DNA from: Chloroflexota bacterium
GTDB taxonomy: Bacteria; Chloroflexota; Anaerolineae; B4-G1
NCBI GenBank assembly: GCA_012514315.1
Contig: JAAZAN010000006.1
Span: 18,950 to 82,949 of the forward strand
Reading direction: 5' to 3'
Length of the DNA: 64,000 nucleotides
Shown here: positions 35,134-44,495 of the stretch, in pieces
Position numbering within the stretch: position 1 is the first letter of the stretch
Layout: each line of letters begins with the position of its first letter
Program-made: the position numbers and the translations under genes
The notes under the pieces: model-generated
Databases searched by the model: none
Seen by the model: only the letters and a program-made list of their open reading frames with translations
Told to the model about the DNA's origin: nothing

Positions 35134-36259
35134 TCAGTGTGTCGAGAAACGAAATCTGCGGCGACGGCTCACACAGGTCACGCACCGTGACACCGAGCAA
35201 ACGCACGGATCGAGCCGGTTCCCAAGTATGAACGAGTAGTCCACGCGCGGCGCTGAGTATGGTGCGTTCATCGTTCGTGGGAATCGAGAGACGGATCTGC
35301 CTGCTCACTGTGGTGAAATCCGGGTACCGAAGCTTGAGCGCGACCGTCCGGGCTGCCATCCGAGAAGCGCGTAGCCTCCCGGCCACCCGTTCGCACATTT
35401 CGGTCAACCGGGCCTCAAGTATGCCTGCATCGACAATATCGTGCTCGAAGGTCCGTTCCTGTCCCATCGACCGAGGAGTGTGTTCGGTTACGACAGCGCG
35501 CTCATCGATTCCACGCGCCATCTGCCAGATCCACTTGCCCCTTTCTCCAAACATGTCGCGCAGAGTTGGTTCGGGGACTTCCTGTAGGTCGGCCACCGTC
35601 CTGACGCCCAGTCGATCGAGACGCTGCGCAGTGACCGGCCCGACACCCCACAGGACGTTCACTGGCAGCGGCGCCAGGAAGCTCGCTCCCTCGCCAGGAC
35701 GCACCACTGTCAGCCCAGCCGGCTTCTGCCGGTCCGAGGCAACCTTGGCGAGCAGCTTGTTCGTCGCGACGCCGAGAGACGCCGACAGCCCAACGTCGTC
35801 CCAGATGCGCGCCTGCAGCTTTCTGGCGATCTCAATGCCCCCATCCCATTCCTGAACGTGGTATGTGAGATCCAGAAAGGCCTCATCGATGCTGATGCGT
35901 TCCATATGGGCGGACGTCTGGTATAGGATGTCCATCACGCGACGGGCATACGATGCGTAGACTGATTGGCGCGGATGGCACACCGTGGCGTGCGGACATA
36001 GCGTCAACGCCTGGTACATGGGCATAGCTGAGTGCACGCCGTACGCCCGAGCCTCGTACGATGCTGCAGCGACTACGCCCCGATGTCGTCCGCCAACCAA
36101 GAGTGGCTTGCCCCGTAGGTCCGGCCGTTCGACCTGTTCGACGGAGGCATAGAACGCGTCCAGGTCCACATGCACGATCGTCCGTGGTCTCTCAGTGGGC
36201 ACAGCACGAGGCCTCATCGCGGTGGTCTGGGAGGGTGGCGATATGATTGTCGTGCTCAT
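35126..36259 (-). CDS. dinB: DNA polymerase IV
   Basis: Starting at ATG 36259 the product is 377 residues; the frame is open to 36340 and ATG 36217 is another option. Y-family motifs are clear: VHVDLDAFYASVEQ, GRHRGVVAAASYEARAYGV, ISIDEAFLDLTYHV (catalytic acidic pair), KLLAKVASDRQKPAGLTVV and WGVGPVTAQRLDRLG. This enzyme copies past damaged bases with low fidelity. The usual C-terminal clamp-binding peptide may be QISFLDTL near the end. No LexA-type operator is evident upstream. Confidence 0.92.
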   Translation of the reverse strand: MSTTIISPPSQTTAMRPRAVPTERPRTIVHVDLDAFYASVEQVERPDLRGKPLLVGGRHRGVVAAASYEARAYGVHSAMPMYQALTLCPHATVCHPRQSVYASYARRVMDILYQTSAHMERISIDEAFLDLTYHVQEWDGGIEIARKLQARIWDDVGLSASLGVATNKLLAKVASDRQKPAGLTVVRPGEGASFLAPLPVNVLWGVGPVTAQRLDRLGVRTVADLQEVPEPTLRDMFGERGKWIWQMARGIDERAVVTEHTPRSMGQERTFEHDIVDAGILEARLTEMCERVAGRLRASRMAARTVALKLRYPDFTTVSRQIRLSIPTNDERTILSAARGLLVHTWEPARSVRLLGVTVRDLCEPSPQISFLDTLNE

Positions 36260-36336
36260 CGTTTCCGGTTGCGACACGTGCAATGGCCAGCAGCGCCTCT
36301 CTCCCGGCGCAGGGCAGGGCGCTGCCGCGTGGTGCG

Positions 36337-36894
36337 TCACTCATCCTCCTCGTGTCGTGGGCGACTGAGAATTACCGCGCTGTCCCCTGCGCCCTGGCGT
36401 TCAGTCAGATCGCCGGGTGCATCGACAGGTCGCTTGAGTGCCAGTAACAAGGCGTCGATCTCGAAAACCTGCAGTCCAAAGAGCTCACCGTTGTCAAGCA
36501 CAGACTGGATGAGCGATCTTCGCATCTTGGTCTTGAGCTCGACTGACGTCGAGAACTCCGTCCATTGTGTGTCCGGGTACTGATGCAGCAGGTGCAGCGC
36601 TGCCGGAGTGTAGAGACCGCGCTTGCGGTACGCCGTCATCTGACGGCCCGAGGCGAGGGCCTCGGACCATTCAATCCCCATCGGCGCCGTGAAGTCGGCG
36701 CCTAGAAGCATGACATAGAAGTCGCTCGTGTCAATGAACTCCAGAACGTCCTGAATGTCAGCCCCCAGCGTGGGAGTATGCATGATCTCCCAACCTTCGG
36801 AAATCGGGACCTCGGCGACAGTCTGGCCAACCACCTCCCGTTCAGCCACCAACTCAGGGCTGCTGCTCACGAACAAACGGATTGCTCTCTTCAA
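36337..36894 (-). CDS. Short stand-alone DUF4062-like protein
   Basis: The TTG at 36894, with AGAGGTGAGGG just upstream, gives 185 residues starting (M)KRAIRLFVSSSPELVAEREVV. This matches the DUF4062 pattern (FxSSxxxDLxxER) that normally stands at the N-terminus of large STAND NTPases. SDFYVMLLGADFTAPMGIEWSEAL fits its second half, where a nucleotide- or partner-binding pocket is expected. Nothing resembling an NTPase follows. The C-terminus is charged and disordered. Function unknown; a signalling or defence link is inference from relatives only. Confidence 0.65.
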   Translation of the reverse strand: MKRAIRLFVSSSPELVAEREVVGQTVAEVPISEGWEIMHTPTLGADIQDVLEFIDTSDFYVMLLGADFTAPMGIEWSEALASGRQMTAYRKRGLYTPAALHLLHQYPDTQWTEFSTSVELKTKMRRSLIQSVLDNGELFGLQVFEIDALLLALKRPVDAPGDLTERQGAGDSAVILSRPRHEEDE

Positions 36895-37089
36895 GACCCT
36901 CACCTCTTTCCTGATGCGCTTGCAGCGTTCGTTGCCGGCCTGTGGAACCATCCCACGGGTGCCGGCGCGTGAACGGGACGGATAACACAACAGTGCTCCA
37001 CACGATGCCAGTCTACCGCGTGCAGCGCAAGTCCTCAAGCTGTGGGGACCCGGGCTGGCCTGCGGGATTCTGAGATCGGCGCCACAGCG

Positions 37090-38109
37090 CTAGAGGTCGG
37101 ACCGATCGATCATAGCGTGGCGGATGTGAGTCCGATTGTAGGTGTACACTGTGTGGATCGTTCCATCCCTGGACTCAATGATGGATGGGTATGAGAACTC
37201 CCCTGCTCCGGACTCCAGCACACTCTGTGTTCTCCACGTCTCCCCGTTATCGGCCGATATGAGAAGACTCAATGGCGTGCGGTCGGTGGCTGATGGATTG
37301 CACACCAGTGCGATGCGGCCATCCCTGAGTCGGACGGCGTCCAGCCCGCTGTTCGGGCACTCAACTTCGAGCATTCTCGCCTCACTCCAGGTCCGCCCGA
37401 AATCGTCCGAGTCCGTCACGCATACGAAGCCAACGTGCTGCGTAGTGCGCATCAGCATCCTCAGCCTGCCGCGTGCATACTCCCATACGGTTGGTTGGAT
37501 CACACCTGCGTACTGCTGTGGCAGAATGAGTTGCTGATCATCGTCGGCCCATGCGGCGCTTACGGGACCCCCAGGCCCTGTCTCCGAAGGGTTCCATCCA
37601 GGTGCGGTGATTGGACCGTATCGAGCCCAGCTCCTGCCGCCGTCCGAACTGACTTCCACCCAGCAGGTCCAGGATCTCCACGATTCGGCGGAGGTTCCGG
37701 ATACAATCTCTCCGTTGCTCGCCACGATCGGCTTGTTCTTGGATGGTCCCAGCAGCCCGGCCGGGAGCAGCTTCGGGTGCGACCAGCTCCGCCCACCGTC
37801 ACTGGATCGAACAAACGCGCCTGTCCACGCCGGAATGGTCGGTCCAACCTTGTAGAAGAGCCAGACGACACCATCTGCGTCCCGAAACAGGACAGGATTC
37901 CACAGCGGTACGTCGCGCTCATCAATGAGCTTGACAGGAGGACTCCACTCGCCGTGGTCGAAGGTGGAGGTCCAAATCGCCACATCTGGATGCCCTTCAT
38001 ACGTTCCACCGAACCACGCAGCCAGCAGGCGTCCGTCTGCCGTCTCAACGACAGTCGCCGCGTGGCACGAAAGACACTCGCGAGTAGGCGCAGAGATGAA
38101 CCGATACAT
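37090..38109 (-). CDS. BNR-repeat sialidase-like glycoside hydrolase
   Basis: The 339-residue protein has no signal peptide and at least four Asp-box repeats (SSDGGRSW twice, SDDFGRTW, SADNGETW), typical of six-bladed propeller sialidases. The N-terminal HAATVVETADGRLLAAWFGG takes the position of the RIP motif. Relatives are annotated as exo-alpha-sialidase but many act on other sugars, such as unsaturated or rhamnose-type residues. It is divergent from a GH127 gene, with strong promoters for both in a 172-bp gap, suggesting joint control. Confidence 0.8.
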   Translation of the reverse strand: MYRFISAPTRECLSCHAATVVETADGRLLAAWFGGTYEGHPDVAIWTSTFDHGEWSPPVKLIDERDVPLWNPVLFRDADGVVWLFYKVGPTIPAWTGAFVRSSDGGRSWSHPKLLPAGLLGPSKNKPIVASNGEIVSGTSAESWRSWTCWVEVSSDGGRSWARYGPITAPGWNPSETGPGGPVSAAWADDDQQLILPQQYAGVIQPTVWEYARGRLRMLMRTTQHVGFVCVTDSDDFGRTWSEARMLEVECPNSGLDAVRLRDGRIALVCNPSATDRTPLSLLISADNGETWRTQSVLESGAGEFSYPSIIESRDGTIHTVYTYNRTHIRHAMIDRSDL

Positions 38110-38150
38110 GATGAACGCATACTCCCTTCAGTAGGCTGTATTCGACGAAG

Positions 38151-38179
38151 AGTATGCCACAGAGTCGCAACCGTGTCAA
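38151..38179 (-). promoter_or_regulatory. Sigma-70 promoter of the sialidase-like gene
   Basis: On the minus strand, consensus TTGACA (38174-38179) and CATACT (38151-38156) are separated by 17 bp. Confidence 0.6.
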
Positions 38180-38208
38180 AGCGATTCGAGGCGGCGATGG
38201 CCCGTGTC

Positions 38209-38237
38209 TTGTACATCCCTATGCCGTGGTCTATAAT
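38209..38237 (+). promoter_or_regulatory. Sigma-70 promoter of the GH127 gene
   Basis: TTGTAC (38209-38214) and TATAAT (38232-38237) are separated by 17 bp. The leader of about 40 bases ends with AAAGGAG before the ATG at 38282. Confidence 0.65.
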
Positions 38238-38281
38238 GGGCCGTGTCGCTCAATCGTCACTCCAGAAAGGAGCCAAACCCA

Positions 38282-40168
38282 ATGACCGAACCTGCGCTGC
38301 ACGATCTGGCCTTCCGGCCCCTGGCCCTGGGAGCCGTTCGCCCCAGGGGTTGGTTGCTCACCCAGCTTCGGATACAGGCCGATGGGCTCAGTGGTCACCT
38401 CGATGAGTTTTGGCCCGACGTCGGGGAGAGTGGATGGATAGGCGGATGTGCGGAAGGCTGGGAACGAGGTCCGTACTGGCTCGATGGCGTGGTGCCTCTG
38501 GCCTTCCTGCTGGACGATGAGACACTGCTCGCTAAGGTGCGGAGATGGGTTGACTACATCCTGGCGCATCAGCGTGAGGACGGTTGGCTGGGCCCGGTCC
38601 AGGACCAGGCAACAGGCAAGTACCGCGCCTACGATCCCTGGCCCACGTACGTAACGCTGAAGGCACTGACCCAGTACGGCGACGCGACCGGCGATCCCCG
38701 CGTTGTGCCGGCAGTGACCCGTTTCCTGCACAGATTGAGTTCTCTCCTCAATGAGCAGCCGCTGTTCGACTGGGGATGGGTTCGCTGGGCGGATCTGGCG
38801 CTCACGATTCACTGGCTCTTCGACCGTACGGGCGAGAGCTGGCTGCTGGATCTGGCAAGCAGAGTGCGTTCGCAGGGCTTCGATTGGGGCGCCCACTTCG
38901 CTGACTTCCCCCATACGCAGCGGACGGCGCCTGACGGATGCACACTGATCACGCATGTTGTGAACAACGCGATGGCCATCAAACAACCGGGGGTCTGGTA
39001 CCGCCAATCGGGCGATACCCGCGATCGCGCCGCAGCACATACCATCACCGAGGCGCTCGACACGTATCACGGTCAAGTCACGGGAGTCTTCACCGGTGAC
39101 GAGCATCTCGCAGGCAAGAACCCGTCACAGGGCACTGAGCTCTGCGCCGTCGTCGAGATGATGTTCTCGCTGGAGACGCTGATCAGTCATCTCGGCGACC
39201 TGCAGCTGGCAGATCGACTGGAGCGCATCGCCTTCAACGCGCTCCCAGCCACTTTCAAGCCAGACATGTGGGCCCATCAATACGATCAACAGGCCAATCA
39301 GGTGCTGTGCAGGGTCGCTGACGACCGCATCTACACCAGCAATGGACCCGATGCCAACATCTTCGGACTGGAACCGAACTACGGCTGCTGCACTGCAAAC
39401 ATGCACCAGGGATGGCCGAAATTCGCCTCGCATTTGTGGATGGCCACGCCGGACGGCGGGCTCGTGGCGGCATCGTACGCCCCATCGGAGGTCGCGACGC
39501 GGATCCGTGATGCGAACGTTCGGGTCACACTGGATACCGAGTACCCCTTCTCGGAGGATCTGTCGTTCTCTATCAGGACGGATCGGGAGGTCGTCTTTCC
39601 ACTACGTTTCCGCATCCCGGTCTGGACGGAAGGAGCCACAATCTCAGTAGACGGTAGCGCGCGGATCCCGGTTCAGGCGGGCACAGTCCACACGTTGACT
39701 TCACTCTGGGGACGTGGGGATGCGAATGTGATCGAACTGCACCTGCCCATGCCAGTGACGGTTGAGTCGCGTTTCCACGGAAGCGCGGCCGTGGTACGCG
39801 GGCCGTTAGTGTTCAGCCTGAAGGTAGGGGAGGACTGGCGGCTGGTGGGCGGTGAGTTGCCACACGGCGATTGGGAGGTCTACCCCACATCGGCGTGGAA
39901 CTACGCGCTGCGCGTGGATCGCTCAGACCCGGCCCGATCCGTGCGGTTCGAGCGACGACCCATGGGCGACGCTCCCTTCTCGCCCGACGGTGCACCGATT
40001 GTCGCCCACGTACAAGGATGTCGCGTTGCGGGGTGGACGCTTGAGCATAACGCGGCAGGCGTCCCACCTTGGAGTCCGGTCGACTGTTCTGGACCGCTGG
40101 AGAATCTGGAGTTGATCCCCTATGGCTGCACAAGCCTTCGAGTGACCGAATTTCCAACGATCGGGTGA
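38282..40168 (+). CDS. GH127-type (DUF1680) beta-L-arabinofuranosidase-like protein
   Basis: The 628-residue cytoplasmic protein starts at ATG 38282 with AAAGGAG eight bases upstream. Its N-terminal (alpha/alpha) barrel includes GSWIGG-like and WLGPVQDQ segments; the key NYGCCTANMHQGWPKF carries the adjacent Cys pair of which one is the nucleophile in GH127. Upstream, TELCAVVEMMFSLE supplies a candidate catalytic Glu. The zinc-binding E-x-C partner is less clear (QVLCRV). Relatives remove arabinofuranose from plant glycans; related families GH142 and GH146 share the fold, so the exact sugar is unsure. An M20 amidohydrolase follows 51 bp later. Confidence 0.82.
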   Translation: MTEPALHDLAFRPLALGAVRPRGWLLTQLRIQADGLSGHLDEFWPDVGESGWIGGCAEGWERGPYWLDGVVPLAFLLDDETLLAKVRRWVDYILAHQREDGWLGPVQDQATGKYRAYDPWPTYVTLKALTQYGDATGDPRVVPAVTRFLHRLSSLLNEQPLFDWGWVRWADLALTIHWLFDRTGESWLLDLASRVRSQGFDWGAHFADFPHTQRTAPDGCTLITHVVNNAMAIKQPGVWYRQSGDTRDRAAAHTITEALDTYHGQVTGVFTGDEHLAGKNPSQGTELCAVVEMMFSLETLISHLGDLQLADRLERIAFNALPATFKPDMWAHQYDQQANQVLCRVADDRIYTSNGPDANIFGLEPNYGCCTANMHQGWPKFASHLWMATPDGGLVAASYAPSEVATRIRDANVRVTLDTEYPFSEDLSFSIRTDREVVFPLRFRIPVWTEGATISVDGSARIPVQAGTVHTLTSLWGRGDANVIELHLPMPVTVESRFHGSAAVVRGPLVFSLKVGEDWRLVGGELPHGDWEVYPTSAWNYALRVDRSDPARSVRFERRPMGDAPFSPDGAPIVAHVQGCRVAGWTLEHNAAGVPPWSPVDCSGPLENLELIPYGCTSLRVTEFPTIG

Positions 40169-40219
40169 CGGAGGGGCGGAGCCACCCGGCTGCACAGAAT
40201 CGCGTTGCAGGAGGTGAAT

Positions 40220-41407
40220 ATGGCGAATGATCTGAAGCAGCGAACAGTTGAAGTCGTCGATGAGCTGGGCGAGCTGCTGATCTCCATCTCCGACGAGATA
40301 CATCGGAATCCGGAAGTAGGGTTCAGGGAGTTCAAGGCAGCGTCGCTGCTGACGCGGACGCTGCGGGACCGTGGGTTCCTGATCGACGAAGGCGTCGCCA
40401 GTATGGAGACCGCGTTCGTCGCCAGGTTTGACAGTCGCGCCCCAGGCCCAGTGATCGCCTTCCTTGCCGAGTACGACGCGCTGGAGGGACTCGGACACGC
40501 CTGTGGACACAACCTCATCGCCGCCTCGGCTCTCGGCGCTGGAATCGCCGCTGCCTCCGCACTATCCGAGTTGGACGGCAGCATCCTGGTCATTGGCACG
40601 CCTGCTGAGGAGTCGGGGGGCGGAAAGGTGCTGATGGTGGAGGCCGGGGTCTTTGAGCAAGTGGACGTGGCGTTGATGGTGCATCCGTCAACCGAAAGCG
40701 GCACGTTCAAACCGTCTCTCAGTTGTTACCAGGTCGAGCTCGAGTTCCGTGGCAAGTCGGCCCACGCCGCTGTCAGCCCGGATGCTGGAGTGAATGCACT
40801 GGATGCCATCATTTTGACGTTCTCGAGTCTGAACGCGATGCGGCAGCATCTGCGGGATGATGCTCGCATCCACGGGATCATCACGCACGGCGGCGATATG
40901 CCCAACGTCGTGCCTGACTACGCTGCCGCCCAATTCTACGTCCGCGCCAGCGATACCGCGTATACTGAAGTGGTGTTCGATCGGTTGATCGCTTGCGCCG
41001 AGGGAGCTGCGCGCGCCACCGGTGCGCGGCTCGAGTATCGTGAGTACGGGCCGCGCTATGAAGCCAGGCTCCCCAATCGCGTGCTCGCTGAGTTGATGGC
41101 CGCCAACATGCGGGCGCTTGACCTGGAGCTCACCGACTGGAGCACGCAGAGAATCAGGATGGGCTCGTCGGACATTGGCAACGTTAGCCAGGTCATTCCG
41201 GCGCTGCACCCATATATCGACATCGGTTCGCCAGAGGTAAAGGCGTCTCACACGGTCGAGTTCCGGGAGGCCGCCGCTTCTCCAAGAGCTCATGTCGCCC
41301 TACTGGACGCCGCCAAAGCTCTAGCAATGACAACGATCGACCTTCTCAGTGAGCCTGACCTGATGGACCAGGTCAGACAGGAGTTCAGAGTGCAGAAGTC
41401 CCGGTAA
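40220..41407 (+). CDS. M20-family amidohydrolase (ACY1L2/AbgB-like)
   Basis: The 395-residue protein starts at ATG 40220 behind GGAGGTGA. Metal and catalytic features of the M20D group are visible: IHRNPEVGFREF, LAEYDALEGLGHACGHNL, GTPAEESGGGK and ALMVHPS, then the dimerisation domain starting around FRGKSAHAAVSPDAG. Such enzymes cleave amide bonds in N-acyl amino acids or aminobenzoyl-glutamate-like compounds. It is downstream of GH127 and could use that promoter, though the substrate is unrelated on its face. Confidence 0.85.
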   Translation: MANDLKQRTVEVVDELGELLISISDEIHRNPEVGFREFKAASLLTRTLRDRGFLIDEGVASMETAFVARFDSRAPGPVIAFLAEYDALEGLGHACGHNLIAASALGAGIAAASALSELDGSILVIGTPAEESGGGKVLMVEAGVFEQVDVALMVHPSTESGTFKPSLSCYQVELEFRGKSAHAAVSPDAGVNALDAIILTFSSLNAMRQHLRDDARIHGIITHGGDMPNVVPDYAAAQFYVRASDTAYTEVVFDRLIACAEGAARATGARLEYREYGPRYEARLPNRVLAELMAANMRALDLELTDWSTQRIRMGSSDIGNVSQVIPALHPYIDIGSPEVKASHTVEFREAAASPRAHVALLDAAKALAMTTIDLLSEPDLMDQVRQEFRVQKSR

Positions 41408-41504
41408 GGACGCCAGTCGCGAGACACCCACTGCCGACCCAACGGGGCGGCTCACACGTGTACCTGACATCGAGGAGTTCGGAGACAGAATTGAGCTGCG
41501 AGAG

Positions 41505-42263
41505 TCACAGCGCTGCGATGAGATCCTCGCTTGACACGCTCGGGCACCAGAACTTCTCAATGAACCCGACGACCAGTTGGGTGCCTTCGTCATGGCTGAC
41601 GTATGGCGGCTTAGCAGGATTGTACATCGCGTCGGTCAGATCCCGCACAAGCGCAACCGGAACGCCCCAGCGCACCATCTGCTTGATCCCGAAGCCGCGA
41701 TTGAGGATGCACATATTAGTGTGCACGCCGACGTAAAGCAGGCGACGGATGTTCCTCTTGATGATGATGCTGTACACCTGCTGTCCTTCATCAGTTATGA
41801 AATCCTGATCTTCGTCGATGTGGATGGCGCGATGCTGCCGATGCCATACGCGATACTCCACAGTCTCCTTCGTGTCACATCCTCTGTCCGAGTCATCGAT
41901 GGGAAGAGGGGGATCGATGTGTTCCCGTTCCTCAGGCAGCGGCACCCGAGGCGCCTCCCACACACGCTCCCGGGCCTGATTGCCCGCGTAGAAGTCCATC
42001 GTGTCGGACGGGCTGTGGATGATGAGCACACCTCTGCCACGAGCGGCCTGCAGCAGCTCGTTTATCCGGGCGGCCATCGCGTCCACACGCTCCTCCGCTC
42101 CGCGACACCAGTGCTGATCCCATACGTCGCAGACGAGTATTCCTACAGCTCGAGCAGGAATCACATCCTCACCAGTCAGCGTGCGCCACACAGCGCGGCC
42201 ACCATCATCTCTTGTGAGCTCCTGCCTTCGCAAGCGGAGTGTTAGCATTTCGAGAGTCGACAA
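41505..42263 (-). CDS. Isochorismatase-like cysteine hydrolase
   Basis: The TTG at 42263 is preferred because GGAGGT lies seven bases upstream; an ATG follows at 42248. The 252-residue product has the alpha/beta fold of the family: GILVCDVWDQHWC with the catalytic Asp, and GVHTNMCILNRGFG with the nucleophilic Cys. It is longer than typical nicotinamidases, with inserted regions around residues 90-140. The substrate is probably an amide or carbamate; it is unknown. A good promoter with a long leader (about 138 bases) lies upstream. Confidence 0.82.
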   Translation of the reverse strand: MSTLEMLTLRLRRQELTRDDGGRAVWRTLTGEDVIPARAVGILVCDVWDQHWCRGAEERVDAMAARINELLQAARGRGVLIIHSPSDTMDFYAGNQARERVWEAPRVPLPEEREHIDPPLPIDDSDRGCDTKETVEYRVWHRQHRAIHIDEDQDFITDEGQQVYSIIIKRNIRRLLYVGVHTNMCILNRGFGIKQMVRWGVPVALVRDLTDAMYNPAKPPYVSHDEGTQLVVGFIEKFWCPSVSSEDLIAAL

Positions 42264-42407
42264 TAAACTACCTCCTGAGTGCCTTCCTGTGTCGCACGAC
42301 CTTGTTCGCATACGTCATTTGAATCTGCCCCGCATCCCCAGAGCTGGCTCCAACGCGAGGCGGCTCAATGAAGAGCGAGACCGACCCGGTCTGCCCAACA
42401 GTCGAGA

Positions 42408-42435
42408 AGTATAGCGGCGAATCAAGGCAAGTCAA
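42408..42435 (-). promoter_or_regulatory. Sigma-70 promoter of the isochorismatase-like gene
   Basis: On the minus strand, TTGACT (42430-42435) and TATACT (42408-42413) are separated by 16 bp. Confidence 0.5.
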
Positions 42436-42454
42436 GGACTCGAACTCCAGCACA

Positions 42455-42504
42455 CAGCGCATCCGCCGGGCAGGAGTCAATCCTGCCGCACGACGGATGC
42501 GCTG
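42455..42504. terminator. Strong two-stem hairpin after the solute-binding protein gene
   Basis: An 11-bp perfect outer stem (CAGCGCATCCG at 42455-42465 with CGGATGCGCTG at 42494-42504) surrounds a 7-bp inner stem (GGCAGGA/TCCTGCC) with a 5-base loop. It lies about 60 bp beyond the stop of the binding-protein gene and before the next promoter, so it may end or stabilise that message. No T-run follows on either strand. Confidence 0.5.
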
Positions 42505-42562
42505 CTCTGCGAAGGTCCAGTCGGGCTGCCGGTGTCCTGACGATGGCGTCAACCGGTAGCTA

Positions 42563-44347
42563 TCAGCGGACGGGCCGCTCCGGATACTCGATCGTTGTGT
42601 TCCAGCTCTCGGGCGCAAGGAACGCCTTGGGATCGGTCATCTCTGGATGCTGGGTCGCGTACGCAGCATACTGATCAGTGATCTCCTGGAGGCGGACGTC
42701 TCCTCCCGACGCCATCCACTGGTCCCAGAACTCCCTGACTCCAGCGGTGACCTCCAGCTCGCCCTTGATGATCTTGGTGGCGTACTCGTCTCTCAGCGCG
42801 ATCAGGTCAGGTTCGAACTGGGCGGACTGGACCCAGTTCCAGGGCACAAAGTGGTATAGACGCGTGAGTGTTGGATACTCATTGGCCTGTGGTACGTTCG
42901 TCTGCGGCCGGTTGTAGATATGCGGGCCGTAGATTCTGGCAGTGATGTTGGGGTCCTTCGGCATGTTGTCCGGGCATGGAGGCAACGTCTGGTACTTCAT
43001 CTGCCATTTCGGTGACCAGACGACTCGGCACATTCCCGAGTACTCTTGGTTCGGTGGATTCGAGCGCAGATCGACATAACAGCCGTTGTCCCCCCATTTC
43101 CAGTGCTTGCCCTCGATGCCGAACATGCTGAGCATGTAGTTCTCCCATGTTGCGTTGTTCCAGTCGCAGAAGGCGATGATCGCTTCAGGACAGTTGGCCC
43201 AAGAAGTCACCACGACCGTGCGCTCAAGCGGCACTTCAGTGAGAATCCGGCCGGTCTCGGGTCTCCCTTTGAGTGATACGGGCGGATAGATTTGAACCCA
43301 GTCCTGCGTTGGGTCGATCTCACGTTCGGTGGTCAGAAGGCTACCGTTGGTCGCCCACCACCCACAGAACATGCATCCCACGATGCCTTTATCAACCGCT
43401 GCCTGGTTATCCTCACTCTTGAACGTGGGCCACTCCGGATTGAGCAGTCCGTCCCTGTGCCAGCGCTGCAGTAGCTCTAGACGTTCTTCGCGCATCGCAC
43501 AGCCGTGCTCGTACTGAAAGTCCTGGCCGTTCTCCAGCATGGAGAGCTGCTCATCCGGCTCTGGCGCGAATGGGCCTTGGAGCACGTAGCTGGGGATCAG
43601 CCACCCTCCAAGCTCAGGACTGATCGGGATGGTGACATCGCCGCCCAGACTCTTCTCCTTGAACAGCCGCAGGCATTCCTCCAGGTCCTCAATGGTCTGG
43701 GGCACGTCACGATCGATCCTGTCGAGCCAGTCCCGTCGGATGGAGATAAACTCGCAGTCGACCGGCGTGCTGTAGAAGTTCGAGATCGCCCGGCGCTTGC
43801 CGTCCTTGGCGAAGTAGTCAAACGCTGCTTGCGGGAACTCATCGGCAAGGTGGGGCCCGTACTCCTGACAGTAGCTCTCGATGTCCTGCATCAGGCCCTC
43901 ATCGGCCAACCAGCGCAACGCCGAGGCCCCATCTCGTTCGATCGAGTCGCACGCCTTGGTCTCGAGACGGGTCACGACCAACGGATCAAAGTCCGACCAG
44001 GGCGCTGACTCAAACTCGATACTCACGTTGAGACCGTACTCATTTCGCAGCGCCTCCTGCTGAATCTCGATGATGAGCTGATCATCGGGTCCAGGGCCAA
44101 TATGACCTCCAGTCATATGATGGTGGATGCACATCTTGTCCCCATACTTGAGAACTGCGGGAGCCGTCACGACTGGAGTGGCCGCCGCAGGGGCTGTGGT
44201 GGCCACAGGCGCCGCGGTCGCTGGAGCAGTAGTTGGCGCTGCAGCCGGCGTCGCGCTTGGCGCGCATCCTGCCAGCAGACCGGCGCCGATCACTCCCGCA
44301 CTTCCCTTGAGAAACTCCCGACGTTTGATCGTACTCCTGGCACTCAT
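42563..44347 (-). CDS. Sugar ABC transporter substrate-binding lipoprotein with Tat signal
   Basis: The 594-residue protein starts at ATG 44347 with GGAGG five bases upstream. The N-terminus reads IKRREFLKGSAGVIGAGLLAGC, quoted here in two parts: a twin-arginine motif RREFLK and a lipobox LAGC. An Ala/Thr/Pro-rich linker (about 25-65) follows, then a large family 1 binding domain. Its size and the two neighbouring permeases match LplA-type importers for complex oligosaccharides. It is third in the operon, 148 bp after the second permease gene. Confidence 0.85.
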   Translation of the reverse strand: MSARSTIKRREFLKGSAGVIGAGLLAGCAPSATPAAAPTTAPATAAPVATTAPAAATPVVTAPAVLKYGDKMCIHHHMTGGHIGPGPDDQLIIEIQQEALRNEYGLNVSIEFESAPWSDFDPLVVTRLETKACDSIERDGASALRWLADEGLMQDIESYCQEYGPHLADEFPQAAFDYFAKDGKRRAISNFYSTPVDCEFISIRRDWLDRIDRDVPQTIEDLEECLRLFKEKSLGGDVTIPISPELGGWLIPSYVLQGPFAPEPDEQLSMLENGQDFQYEHGCAMREERLELLQRWHRDGLLNPEWPTFKSEDNQAAVDKGIVGCMFCGWWATNGSLLTTEREIDPTQDWVQIYPPVSLKGRPETGRILTEVPLERTVVVTSWANCPEAIIAFCDWNNATWENYMLSMFGIEGKHWKWGDNGCYVDLRSNPPNQEYSGMCRVVWSPKWQMKYQTLPPCPDNMPKDPNITARIYGPHIYNRPQTNVPQANEYPTLTRLYHFVPWNWVQSAQFEPDLIALRDEYATKIIKGELEVTAGVREFWDQWMASGGDVRLQEITDQYAAYATQHPEMTDPKAFLAPESWNTTIEYPERPVR

Positions 44348-44495
44348 AGTCCCCTCCTGGGCATCATGTCGAATGCCTGTGCCGACTCTGGTCGACATCA
44401 GGTTGAACGTATTCCAACCACCCGCTGTCCATCAATAGAGCAGAGCGATCACCTCCTTTGTCAGTTAGTGATCCACCGTCGAACCAATGACTTGA

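Noticed and set aside
42430..42460. T-loop-like GTTCGAGTC on the minus strand, suggesting a tRNA
   Set aside because: No matching stem, anticodon arm or acceptor stem could be drawn around it.
44348..44495. Possible small gene between permease and binding-protein genes
   Set aside because: No open frame with a ribosome site; only leader sequence is visible.
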